This document shows positions 36,401-39,247 of a stretch of DNA of 64,000 nucleotides, one piece after another; the first letter of the stretch is position 1; each line of letters opens with the position of its first letter. A program made the translations under genes and the position numbers. Source of the stretch: Sipunculus nudus (Eukaryota > Annelida > Sipuncula > Golfingiida > Sipunculidae); NCBI GenBank assembly GCA_026874595.1, contig CM049309.1, positions 2,514,076 to 2,578,075 on the forward strand. The letters are read 5' to 3'. The notes under the pieces are model-generated. The model did no database searches, was not told the DNA's origin, and saw only the letters and a program-made list of their open reading frames with translations.

Positions 36401-39237
36401 CCCCCTTAGTGGTTTATGGTTCTGTGGCAGAAATTTGTTTCCTCTTACATAAGTATGATCTGCTGACTAAGTTTTTTGAGACTTTTTCCTCACAAAATTT
36501 CCCTTGAAAAAGACAATGACAAATACTGTTACCAATACAATTGTACAATACGAACAGACACAATTCTCTCTCCTTACACAAAATGACTCTGAATTGTCAA
36601 TGTTTATGCAAATCAAGCCAGAATATCTTATGTGTAGCTACTGGTGGGGATGGGCGAAAGCTGTACCTTGATATGTGATGCAACATTGTCAGCCAGAGAA
36701 CAATTTTGGTCAGTTATTAATGACTTTATGGTTTTCCATTTTGCTACTTTTCTCAATAATCTTGATAATAATGAACTTGTACAAATTATCCTTTGGAAAA
36801 CAAACAGATTGTTTATCTTATTATGACCATATGTTTTTCATGTACACATGTGCTATGTTTGGCCAAGATATAATATATTTCCTTGATCAACTATTACCAT
36901 AATCATGCGTTTGGCTCTTAAAGTATTATTTAACTAACTCTGTATCTACTTTGCATAACTTACTAGAACAATATGACCCTCTTTATAGCTATTTAATATT
37001 TCCCATGATGTTGCATGTTCTTTATTTTTTTCTTTTCAACTCAAATTGATTGTACACTCTTCGAATTCAGAGGAATAAAGATTATCAATCAATCAATCAT
37101 GTGATCACTTCATGGGTGTCATGCCCCTAAGGGCAGGGCCCAAAGTTCAGCCTGGATCTATTTATAGCTTTGGCAGAGTGCCAACTGTGTCAGATTATGC
37201 AACAGGTAAAGAGTTCACTCATTGCAGTCAGGTACAGGTCAAAAGTTCACTCAGTCTAGCCAGATGCAGGTCATGAGTACACTCAGTGCAGTAGCCTGAG
37301 CCAGCAAATTTGTCACAGTTCACTCAGGGCAACTTCCTTTCTTACCCAGGCCTGGTCAGCCCCATGCATCAGACTCAAGGTAAGTTTGATGTATTGGCCT
37401 GATATTATGACCTGTCTATGAGTCTTTGGTGGCTTTCTCATTCACAAGAAAGTTGTCGCCACCTACAATGACTTTTGCACAGTGTATGTGCCTGCTTTTT
37501 CTACAGAGGAATTTGATATATCAGCCTGAAATTTGGCATATATATACATATCGAATAGCTTTGTCATATACAAGACTGGTGGTGCAACCTACAATAAATT
37601 TTTGCACAGTGGTTGTCCCTGCTTATTTTCAGGAGGGGTTTGACATATCAGTCTGAAATTGGGCATATGTATATTTCTCTGATAGCTTTGTTGTATACAA
37701 GACTGGTGGTGCCAGCTTCAGTAATTTTTGTGTTGTGTGCACCCATGGCAGAATTTCAGCAGTGATGTTTGTGTAATTGTTTCTTGCATTGTTCATATAC
37801 ATGAGAAGTAATAGTCCAGCATTGAAGCAATACCTGGTGTAATTCCCTATGCACAGGTTGCATAAGGCCTGTAGGCCTTGTTTATAAAAATGTATAAAAC
37901 TTTTTGCGTTTAATTTCTCACTGTCAAACAAAATAGCTATTAAAGGTAAAGTATGTTACTTCTTTCCACCAGGTATAATAAACTCAAACAGAAACAGGAT
38001 GTAAAACTGAAGATTACTGGCAGAGTTTTCAGTTAACGATGCTTTATTTTACAGAGGACAGAAGCATGTGCTGTTACAAGCAGTAGAGAGAGCCCTGGAC
38101 AATCTGCCAGAGCAAGACAGTCAAAACACCAGCACAACGTCAGACGCTCTCAGCGGTACCCCGGTGCCGTTCAGCTCCAGCACATTCGAACACAATCGAT
38201 CAACAGCAGTCACACCTCTTGTTGACGGCTGGTTTTCACGTGGAGGTTTTGAAAAGGCATCCTCAGAAGCCCCTCTGTCTGCAAGGTCAAGGACATCAGC
38301 CCAGCGGTCCATTGCATACTCAGACATAGAACTACCTCGTTCAATGCCCGCAGGGATGTCACCATTAAATCTTGATGATTCACAGAGCATTTTGTCTGAT
38401 TATGAAAATGTTCTTAAGGCCCCTGATATCAGCACCGGCTCCATCAGTTTTTCCGAAAGTTCTGTGACTCTAACAGGTAGGAAGCCGCAATCAGTATCTG
38501 TGTCATTGTCTCCTTATCCAAATATATCGGATATAAATGCCAGCAGTCTCCCCCTGGGGATAATTGACACACCTGATTCTGCACGAACAGATTCCCTACA
38601 AAGGTCAGACCCTCACCAGACAGATACTGTACACGCCAGCACTCCCACTGGTGCCTCTAGTATTAATCACAATAACACACAGTCTGTGAATCACAGACCT
38701 AAACTGTCTGAAGCTGCGGCTCCAGGAGCTAGCAGCAAACTACAAACTCTCAAACAGAATGGTCTGTCTACAAGAAAACTGGATGTCATAGGAAACGGAA
38801 GTTATAAGACACTGAGGAGATCTGAACAAACACAAAATGGCCACTCCAGCAAAAGTCTGGATTATTACTGGTCTCCAGAAACGAGAGTTCAAGCAAGAGA
38901 AAACAAAGGTGCCAAGAAAAAGGAACCTCTGCTGGAGAGTGCCGGTGGCCCACATTACGTCCAAGCAAGTAATCATTATCCTGAAATCAGGGTGAACCGC
39001 AAAGAAAATGGTGGCAAAACACAAAGTGAGATAATGTTAAGCAGAAGTGAGGTTTCCCAAAGTATGGGGGACGTTCCTTTCAATATGGCTGTCAGCAGCC
39101 TTGATACGTCACATAGATCTAACCACAGACAAATTCAGGACCAGACACCCAGTCTGATCCACAGACCAATCGCCATGGTTACGCGGCACACACAAGCACC
39201 CTCGCCAGCAGCACCCAGGCAAAAAAAGTACTTCTAA
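375..39237 (+). CDS. CEP152: CEP152 / Asterless orthologue, 25 predicted coding exons (whole gene span)
   Basis: Joined coding exons: 375-491, 1177-1289, 2018-2850, 3286-3441, 7227-7366, 7888-8088, 8739-8886, 9313-9404, 9699-9874, 10511-10706, 11608-11721, 12517-12647, 15996-16124, 18567-18702, 19043-19192, 26423-26501, 27138-27268, 27634-27921, 28607-28639, 28874-28969, 30391-30534, 31207-32136, 33292-33373, 34007-34157, 38055-39237. All phases fit and the sum is 5949 nt (about 1982 codons; human CEP152 is about 1710). I recognise several blocks shared with vertebrate CEP152: [56 protein letters not shown] and KERQTTAKRLRKYYMKCLEQ. In known family members the protein sits at the proximal centriole, recruits PLK4 through its acidic N-terminus, partners with CEP63/CEP57 and CPAP, and is needed for centriole duplication. 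Residues 356-1590 are almost entirely coiled coil. Exon 19 and the start of exon 23 are the least certain parts. Confidence 0.93.
1177..1289 (+). CDS. CEP152: CEP152 coding exon 2 (acidic PLK4-binding region)
   Basis: Acceptor atttag, donor GG|GTATGT. It encodes LRELLTNAFDDDLSEDDGES and a Ser/Gln-rich end. The ELLTN..DDDLSEDD stretch resembles the ELQQLLTDL..DDDLS block of vertebrate CEP152 that contacts the PLK4 polo boxes (family knowledge). The acidic cluster suggests that role is conserved. Ends in phase 2. Confidence 0.85.
2018..2850 (+). CDS. CEP152: CEP152 coding exon 3 (long low-complexity His/Gln/Met-rich region)
   Basis: Acceptor attctag, donor CAAG|GTATGT; 833 nt, residues about 77-354. 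The frame from exon 2 joins as GLAATWGAGEEWPSKHMAGG. The exon is rich in His, Gln, Met, Tyr and Pro, for example HHLHQHPHGLHYGGD, and looks disordered. WGAGEEW recalls the single Trp-containing motif in the N-terminus of vertebrate CEP152, though that similarity is weak. Its length explains part of the protein's excess size over the human one. Confidence 0.85.
3286..3441 (+). CDS. CEP152: CEP152 coding exon 4 (start of coiled coil)
   Basis: Acceptor ttcaccaacag, donor GAAG|GTAAAT. It encodes MAQLEILYKAKGRKLDEVTE and following heptads. This matches in pattern the vertebrate start of the coiled coil (IIQLQVLNKAKERQLENL). Phases 1 in and 1 out. Confidence 0.92.
3548..3726 (+). mobile_element. 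Tc1/mariner-like MITE (intron 4)
   Basis: Ends TACAGTGAAACCT and AGGTTGTACTGTA form imperfect terminal inverted repeats around about 150 bp of AT-rich non-coding sequence containing aagtcaatacaac and ctcaatacaac. Similar ends occur at 12117-12296 and 13033-15811. Superfamily assignment rests only on TA-rich ends. Confidence 0.5.
4313..4762 (+). repeat. Hairpin-headed dispersed repeat, copy 1 (intron 4)
   Basis: Begins agctcagctgactgtaagtc aactgagg, a near-palindromic head, followed by ggcacaaatcgtaactgctg, aaatctccttggaaacctga and a GGTGGCGCCACC palindrome at 4643. Other copies start at 5738, 13112 and 50230. Confidence 0.75.
4800..5735 (+). repeat. Tandem repeat of about 146 bp carrying AGGTCA direct repeats
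   Basis: The core gaggtcaaaggtcaaggtca cagg recurs near 4957, 5098, 5243, 5388, 5534 and 5684, spaced 141-150 bp. The sequence between cores alternates between two forms (one with tttcatcccaaacttt and gccaatagggg, one with ccagatgataactccag), so the true period is a dimer of about 290 bp. Related copies lie at 51280-51830. Confidence 0.85.
5736..6850 (+). repeat. Hairpin-headed repeat with three tandem units of about 337 bp
   Basis: The head at 5738 (agctcagctgactgtaagtc atctgagctatag) is followed by a run of gtccgtctggccgtccgg. Units then begin gttaacaaggcacaaatcg at about 5828, 6165 and 6502, with the next at about 6841. Each unit holds gagaggtccatgaaaa, tctccttggaaacc, ttaccccccagaatag, ttttggcatacatattgatc, a GGTGGCGCCACC-type site and tttttgagaccttt. 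Confidence 0.85.
7227..7366 (+). CDS. CEP152: CEP152 coding exon 5
   Basis: Acceptor taactgacag, donor GAAGAG|GTGAGG. It encodes DENKGMSSSLEQANKLLQDK and a further coiled-coil stretch ending in VQAEKEE, corresponding to the vertebrate IKDEKDGLTLSLRESQKL region. Residues about 407-453; ends in phase 0. Confidence 0.92.
7888..8088 (+). CDS. CEP152: CEP152 coding exon 6 (strongly conserved block)
   Basis: Acceptor aaaaattag, donor CAAG|GTCTGT; exactly 67 codons. MKKLQTTETTIESLNAQLTD and ALVRARDQHDTVVSGIQQKH align by eye with vertebrate [20 protein letters not shown] and LQRAREQHESIVMGLTKKY. This is one of the best pieces of evidence for the gene's identity. Confidence 0.96.
8089..8738 (+). other. 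Intron 6: nothing recognised
   Basis: Ordinary AT-rich intron sequence. No repeat family, ORF or RNA signal that I can support. Confidence 0.7.
8739..8886 (+). CDS. CEP152: CEP152 coding exon 7 (signature block)
   Basis: Acceptor gattatag, donor AAGTG|GTCAGT. It contains [20 protein letters not shown], nearly identical to vertebrate [20 protein letters not shown]. Ends in phase 1. Confidence 0.96.
9313..9404 (+). CDS. CEP152: CEP152 coding exon 8
   Basis: Acceptor tcttttgtgcag, donor CTACAG|GTGAGT. It encodes SGLELTQVKTQLQEAIAART and IAEDIKASLQ, equivalent to the vertebrate EVAQLQFQLQQAQKAHAMS...NKALQ segment. Ends in phase 0. Confidence 0.93.
9699..9874 (+). CDS. CEP152: CEP152 coding exon 9
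   Basis: DELTELKEQVNMYESLSSLG and FDDSYQQLGINLQ align with vertebrate [20 protein letters not shown] and TESYVDLGIK. The acceptor (taataaag) has a poor pyrimidine tract. The donor is GACAG|GTCAGA in phase 2, chosen because exon 10 needs one base to complete an Arg codon. An alternative donor CTAG|GTGGAG at 9863 would break that frame. Confidence 0.9.
10511..10706 (+). CDS. CEP152: CEP152 coding exon 10
   Basis: Acceptor atctcttcag, donor TTGCAT|GTGAGT. It encodes VKGLRSELEKCLRNYQSKRD followed by KVVELQGELRMLRAS, coiled coil. The vertebrate equivalent is [20 protein letters not shown]. Ends in phase 0. Confidence 0.92.
10707..11607 (+). other. Intron 10 with a locally GC-richer patch
   Basis: About 11003-11280 (starting gccggctaattagtgcaccc) is visibly less AT-rich than its surroundings. 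It may be an unrecognised insertion; I see no terminal repeats or frame. The segment near 10838 (tacagtggagtgtgatatat) resembles one end of the TACAGTG-type MITEs. Confidence 0.4.
11608..11721 (+). CDS. CEP152: CEP152 coding exon 11
   Basis: Acceptor tttttcacag, donor ATGCAG|GTAACC; exactly 38 codons, VKITKLETEISEHRRTG and DRSQQERDNQVLRKEMQ. Too short to stand out alone, but its flanking sites and phases (0/0) fit both neighbours. Confidence 0.9.
12117..12296 (+). mobile_element. Possible Tc1/mariner-like MITE fragment (intron 11)
   Basis: Ends in caaggtttcactata and contains paired blocks caatgaccatcttggttt and agacaaccaccttggaaatg, as in the TACTGTGGAACC element at 13033. The left terminus is decayed. 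Confidence 0.35.
12517..12647 (+). CDS. CEP152: CEP152 coding exon 12 (signature block)
   Basis: Acceptor gcttgaacag, donor GAAAA|[26 protein letters not shown] matches vertebrate [20 protein letters not shown] almost residue for residue. Phase 2 out; Lys is completed by exon 13. Confidence 0.95.
13033..15811 (+). mobile_element. TACTGTGGAACC...GGTTTCACTGTA terminal pair enclosing a nested insertion (intron 12)
   Basis: Left part tactgtggaacctgtttgaa agaccacctgtcttataaga and right part aataagaccacctgtgat...acaggtttcactgta carry inverted ends and shared internal ataagaccacc motifs. The two halves are split by the 2.6-kb repeat at 13112-15728, so this is an older Tc1/mariner-like element interrupted by a younger one. 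Confidence 0.55.
13112..15728 (+). mobile_element. 2.6-kb dispersed element, copy A, nested in intron 12
   Basis: Starts agctcagctgactataagtc atctgagctatag and a gtccgtc run; ends acagctgagcgtcgtgaccc ataggtcccttgtt. The ends carry subterminal inverted repeats GCTCAGCTG / CAGCTGAGC. Internally two related blocks (from about 13190 and 13870) both hold atcaaaaccactcatctg-like and gttatgggcccaaacat sequences. Its 3' 600 bp is closely repeated at 21585-22172 and its 5' part at 53258-54140. No transposase frame is visible, so it is non-autonomous or decayed. Confidence 0.7.
15996..16124 (+). CDS. CEP152: CEP152 coding exon 13
   Basis: Acceptor ggtttgtag, donor CTCAG|GTTGGT. It encodes TQDAYMQLLEDTKKGYHGEL and EEHRRQLQQETEELVSKLR, equivalent to vertebrate [20 protein letters not shown] onward. 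Ends in phase 2. The intron after it opens with an imperfect direct duplication (16125-16185 and 16202-16250, shared ctctcttgtataatat). Confidence 0.9.
16648..18618 (+). repeat. Tandem array of the exon 14 acceptor region, 83-bp unit, about 24 copies
   Basis: Each unit is 31 bp of intron end (ttagtttgacatgttatctc plus tctgtctgcag) and the first 52 nt of exon 14. The tctgcag acceptors end at 16740, 16823, 16906, 16989 and so on to 18566. The spacing is exactly 22 x 83, so there has been no net insertion or deletion. One further degenerate 80-bp unit precedes them (acceptor ending 16660). Only the last copy runs on into the rest of exon 14; the others continue as TAT TTA GTT TGA or TAT TAA, a stop in the gene's frame. 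Copies differ at a few sites (gagttgcat, gagctgtat, gagctgtgt; ttagt or taagt). Confidence 0.97.
18567..18702 (+). CDS. CEP152: CEP152 coding exon 14 (terminal copy of the acceptor array)
   Basis: The last of the array's acceptors, tctgtctgcag, opens an exon reading REELHASQQELVEVKELYVA then ACQEKDSVKETVRQEMQQDL, with donor CAGCAA|GTATGA. VKELYVAACQEKDSV corresponds to vertebrate VQECYLEVCREKDNL. Phase 2 in, 0 out. Only this copy lacks the TTTAG/TTAAG tail and so is the only one that gives a full-length frame. Confidence 0.93.
19043..19192 (+). CDS. CEP152: CEP152 coding exon 15
   Basis: Acceptor tgtaatatttag, donor GAGGAG|GTCTGT; 50 codons, LQERFEKDKESEIERVKTDY and ETALQQWQKDHEEKFSRNLE. It corresponds to the vertebrate [20 protein letters not shown] region. 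Phases 0/0. Confidence 0.9.
19238..20124 (+). mobile_element. hAT-type non-autonomous transposon (MITE), 887 bp, in intron 15
   Basis: Terminal inverted repeats TAGTGGTGGG / CCCACCACTA are flanked by a perfect 8-bp target duplication GTTTTCAT (19230-19237 and 20125-20132). Eight-base duplications and TAGTGGTGGG-like ends are typical of the hAT superfamily. Near the 3' end a perfect 16-bp hairpin stem (20055-20070 with 20083-20098) surrounds a 12-base loop. No transposase frame. Confidence 0.88.
20285..22172 (+). mobile_element. Dispersed element, copy B (intron 15)
   Basis: Starts in a gtccattgtccgtctggtca head with ggcacaaatcgtaaccgctg and, after 20446, switches to sequence related to 53925-55030 and 15111-15728. 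It ends taacagctgagcgctgtgac ccataggtcccttgtt. 21585-22172 is a close copy of 15111-15728. It is composite, probably from nested insertion or recombination between family members. Confidence 0.6.
22173..23189 (+). repeat. Tandem units of about 337 bp (three copies), intron 15
   Basis: The same unit as at 5828-6850, restarting near 22229, 22564 and 22904, with aatctccttggaaaccagaa, taccccccagaatagt and ttggcatacatattgaac in each. It is interrupted at 23189/23190 by the Helitron-like element and continues after 24834. Confidence 0.8.
23190..24833 (+). mobile_element. Helitron-like non-autonomous element 1 (intron 15)
   Basis: The left end TCCGCCAAAGC follows an A. The right end ...CCCGTATTCTAG is followed by T, with a short GTAGTC/GGCTAC hairpin just before the CTAG. 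Helitrons classically begin TC, end CTRR after a hairpin, and insert between A and T. GTATCCGCCAAA at the left is inverted as TTTGGCGGATAC near 24791. The interior is a degenerate tandem of about 280 bp (gcagacatccaagctcatat, aattttgcatgtgtatagat, ttatacatcctggatagctt) with GGTGGCGCCACC sites at 23501, 23781, 23930 and 24473. No Rep/helicase frame. Confidence 0.7.
24834..26185 (+). repeat. Remaining units of the 330-337-bp repeat and its 3' terminus (intron 15)
   Basis: Units restart near 25055, 25371 and 25706 (ggcacaaatcgtaaactctg and similar). Two 3'-terminal sequences of the family are present: at 24985 (cagctgagcgtcatgaccca tgggtcacttgt, with the perfect palindrome TGACCCATGGGTCA at 24999-25012) and at 26152 (cagctgagcgtcatggccca tgagccactagt). 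Confidence 0.75.
26423..26501 (+). CDS. CEP152: CEP152 coding exon 16
   Basis: Acceptor with a long T tract (tttttttttcttcag), donor GAAG|GTAATT. It encodes IAQARLTWMKEQNRTVQSEA. The pattern resembles vertebrate [20 protein letters not shown]. Separated from exon 15 by a 7.2-kb intron full of transposons. Phase 0 in, 1 out. Confidence 0.85.
27138..27268 (+). CDS. CEP152: CEP152 coding exon 17
   Basis: Acceptor atctgtgacag, donor GCTGAG|GTGAGA. It encodes SEKLNTEMDHAPQTEEIASL and QSQLEVLRSELEKAIAG, equivalent to vertebrate [20 protein letters not shown]. Ends in phase 0. Confidence 0.88.
27634..27921 (+). CDS. CEP152: CEP152 coding exon 18 (signature block)
   Basis: Acceptor ttgttatag, donor GAAAAG|GTAGGC; exactly 96 codons. 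RERWAEERQLLIQQKD then [20 protein letters not shown] match vertebrate RSEWNKEKQEEIHRIQ and [20 protein letters not shown]. Phases 0/0. Confidence 0.95.
27984..28050 (+). repeat. Diverged duplicate fragments of the exon 18 3' end inside intron 18
   Basis: Intron sequence atgcagttcacaaaaggaaa repeats the exon's ctgcagttcacaaaagaaaa, and taccttggatcaatccaatg repeats cccttggatcagcccagctg. A further ttttcacaaaagaaac lies at about 28526. They look like decayed copies of the exon edge. They carry no usable reading frame. Confidence 0.5.
28061..28213 (+). mobile_element. tRNA-derived SINE copy 1 (intron 18)
   Basis: Shares about 155 bp with the copy at 28372-28525. It begins acggggtgac.taaaagcgga, carries an RNA polymerase III B-box-like atggttcgaatcc, and ends gagcaatttgtcttcgtaacaa. 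The tRNA-like head followed by a family-specific tail is typical of SINEs. It has no coding capacity. Confidence 0.65.
28372..28525 (+). mobile_element. tRNA-derived SINE copy 2 (intron 18)
   Basis: Second copy of the same family: acagggtgacttaaagggga, then gaagcggttggaatgctgg, B-box atgggttcgaatcccgg, tail cctgagcaatatttctccgt. About 80 percent similar to the first copy by eye and in the same orientation. Confidence 0.65.
28607..28639 (+). CDS. CEP152: CEP152 coding exon 19 (tentative 33-nt microexon)
   Basis: TTTGACCTGTTCCTTGCGGA..GAG reads FDLFLAELESE before a strong GAG|GTGAGC donor and keeps phase 0/0. The acceptor (aaaaagcaag) is weak. A better-looking acceptor, aactccacag ending 28590, would place an in-frame TGA. 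If this exon is skipped, exon 18 joins exon 20 in frame, so it may be alternative or not real. Confidence 0.45.
28874..28969 (+). CDS. CEP152: CEP152 coding exon 20
   Basis: Acceptor gtattttag, donor GACAAG|GTAACA; 32 codons, EELQHKHQMEIQQLQEQMDD then KIQVRVHQMLDK. Coiled coil, corresponding to vertebrate [20 protein letters not shown]. Phases 0/0. Confidence 0.9.
29019..29283 (+). repeat. 53-bp tandem repeat, 5 copies (intron 20)
   Basis: Unit cctatttgaaatatagactg gcccagttggaattctttaa atttaagcacaag, starting at 29019, 29072, 29125, 29178 and 29231. Copies are nearly identical (aagcac or aagtac; aattc or aaatc), implying recent expansion. It contains no splice site or exon sequence. Confidence 0.95.
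29284..30390 (+). other. Intron 20 remainder: nothing recognised
   Basis: AT-rich intron with no repeat, RNA or coding signal that I can support beyond the 53-bp array at its start. Confidence 0.6.
30391..30534 (+). CDS. CEP152: CEP152 coding exon 21
   Basis: Acceptor ttcactgccaacag, donor AACAAG|GTCAGT; 48 codons, EKETLNREWQAKLEDVKKGF then LDSHSQTLQQSLEKAKADWN. Coiled coil; phases 0/0. Confidence 0.92.
30535..31206 (+). other. Intron 21 with one repeat terminus
   Basis: Contains an isolated 3' terminus of the dispersed repeat (cagctgagcatcatgaccca tgggtcacttgttagg near 30760) with the palindrome TGACCCATGGGTCA at 30773-30786. Otherwise ordinary intron. Confidence 0.65.
31207..32136 (+). 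CDS. CEP152: CEP152 coding exon 22 (largest coiled-coil exon)
   Basis: Acceptor ccgttttcag, donor ACACAG|GTGAGA; 310 codons without a stop. It encodes continuous charged heptads including LEHLERKYNDELETLKTAVI, comparable to vertebrate LQHLERKHKAVVEKIGEENN, and ends in a basic stretch MEAEVKKLKQQLKQ then STKSRRTDTPTQ. Phases 0/0. Confidence 0.95.
32137..33291 (+). other. Intron 22: nothing recognised
   Basis: AT-rich intron. A faint repeat of the type aagaatt..caatgttctgaaactttatc / ggctacatggattgctctgaaat is present, too diverged to classify. Confidence 0.5.
33292..33373 (+). CDS. CEP152: CEP152 coding exon 23
   Basis: Encodes TDFIKNLSEDASGEVRHKYM then SAVNKIK, matching vertebrate GALEELRGQYIKAVKKIK. 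Donor AAAG|GTTTGT, phase 1. The 5' end is ambiguous: an acceptor ending 33291 (taatctgaaag) or one ending 33306 (ttcatcaag) both keep the frame and differ by five residues. Confidence 0.82.
34007..34157 (+). CDS. CEP152: CEP152 coding exon 24 (conserved C-terminal helix)
   Basis: Acceptor tatatttgcag, donor GACAG|GTAATG. ADVLRHLTASNQRAAETVRT then EVIKERQTTAKRLRKYYMKC match vertebrate [20 protein letters not shown] and [20 protein letters not shown]. In vertebrates the C-terminal conserved region is linked to CEP63 binding and centrosome targeting; that role here is inferred. The donor is the first of a tandem donor series. Confidence 0.96.
34132..34830 (+). repeat. Tandem array of the exon 24 donor region, 52-53-bp unit, about 13 copies
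   Basis: Unit: caggcacttgacaagcatct tgacag|gtaatgttgacag tggcaaaaatatac. It is the last 26 nt of exon 24, its 5' splice site and about 27 nt of intron. Donor-like junctions recur after 34157, 34209, 34262, 34315 and every 51-54 bp to about 34787. Later copies degenerate (gtgatatt, gttatgtt, aagtaatt). In the gene's frame, read-through past the first junction hits GAC AGG TAA, an immediate stop, so only the first donor supports the full-length protein. Confidence 0.96.
35205..35430 (+). repeat. Dispersed repeat fragment with gagcttatgcgatgg head (intron 24)
   Basis: tgagcttatgcgatggtgtg gtgttgtccatcgtccgtct is the same head as at 44657 (gagcttatgcgatggcgcag cgtcgtccgtca). It lies directly upstream of the LINE fragment. 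Confidence 0.55.
35430..37101 (+). pseudogene. Decayed non-LTR retrotransposon (reverse transcriptase 3' part), intron 24
   Basis: A frame near 35438 reads CFLDSVKAFDYVWHAGLFVK then hits a stop. A second frame from about 35656 reads QADDPALLSLTPAGLQNMVN and later QIKHLGSIITSAMSSGGRIK, continuing in another frame after 36142 (MHRWCIKIAQGLPRRTRSDI). This is the order of a LINE reverse transcriptase: FLD.KAFD, a decayed YADD box (here QADD) and the downstream thumb. Several stops and frameshifts make it dead. The 3' end is aataaagattatcaatcaat caatca, a short-repeat tail typical of non-LTR elements. The clade is not determined. Confidence 0.85.
37102..38054 (+). repeat. Intron 24 remainder with a degenerate 138-bp-type repeat
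   Basis: About 37425-37735 contains three diverged units with tttgatatatcagcctgaaa tttggcatat, gctttgtcatatacaagact, ggtggtgcaacctacaat and tttgcacagt, related to the interior of the Helitron-like elements. 37240-37330 also carries short repeats of the type gtacactcagtgcagt. Confidence 0.55.
38055..39237 (+). CDS. CEP152: CEP152 coding exon 25 (Ser-rich C-terminal tail, stop codon)
   Basis: Acceptor gctttattttacag. The frame joins exon 24 as LEKHLDRGQKHVLLQAVERA and runs 393 codons to TAA at 39235. After about 30 helical residues the tail is rich in Ser, Thr, Gln and Asn and looks disordered, ending APRQKKYF. The vertebrate tail is likewise Ser-rich and poorly conserved; it carries CPAP/CEP63-related functions in known members. 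Confidence 0.93.
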
Positions 39238-39241
39238 ATCA

Positions 39242-39247
39242 AATAAA
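39242..39247 (+). terminator. Candidate polyadenylation signal AATAAA
   Basis: AATAAA begins five bases after the stop codon. If used, the 3' UTR would be only about 20-40 nt. A longer UTR into the AT-rich downstream sequence is equally possible. Confidence 0.4.
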
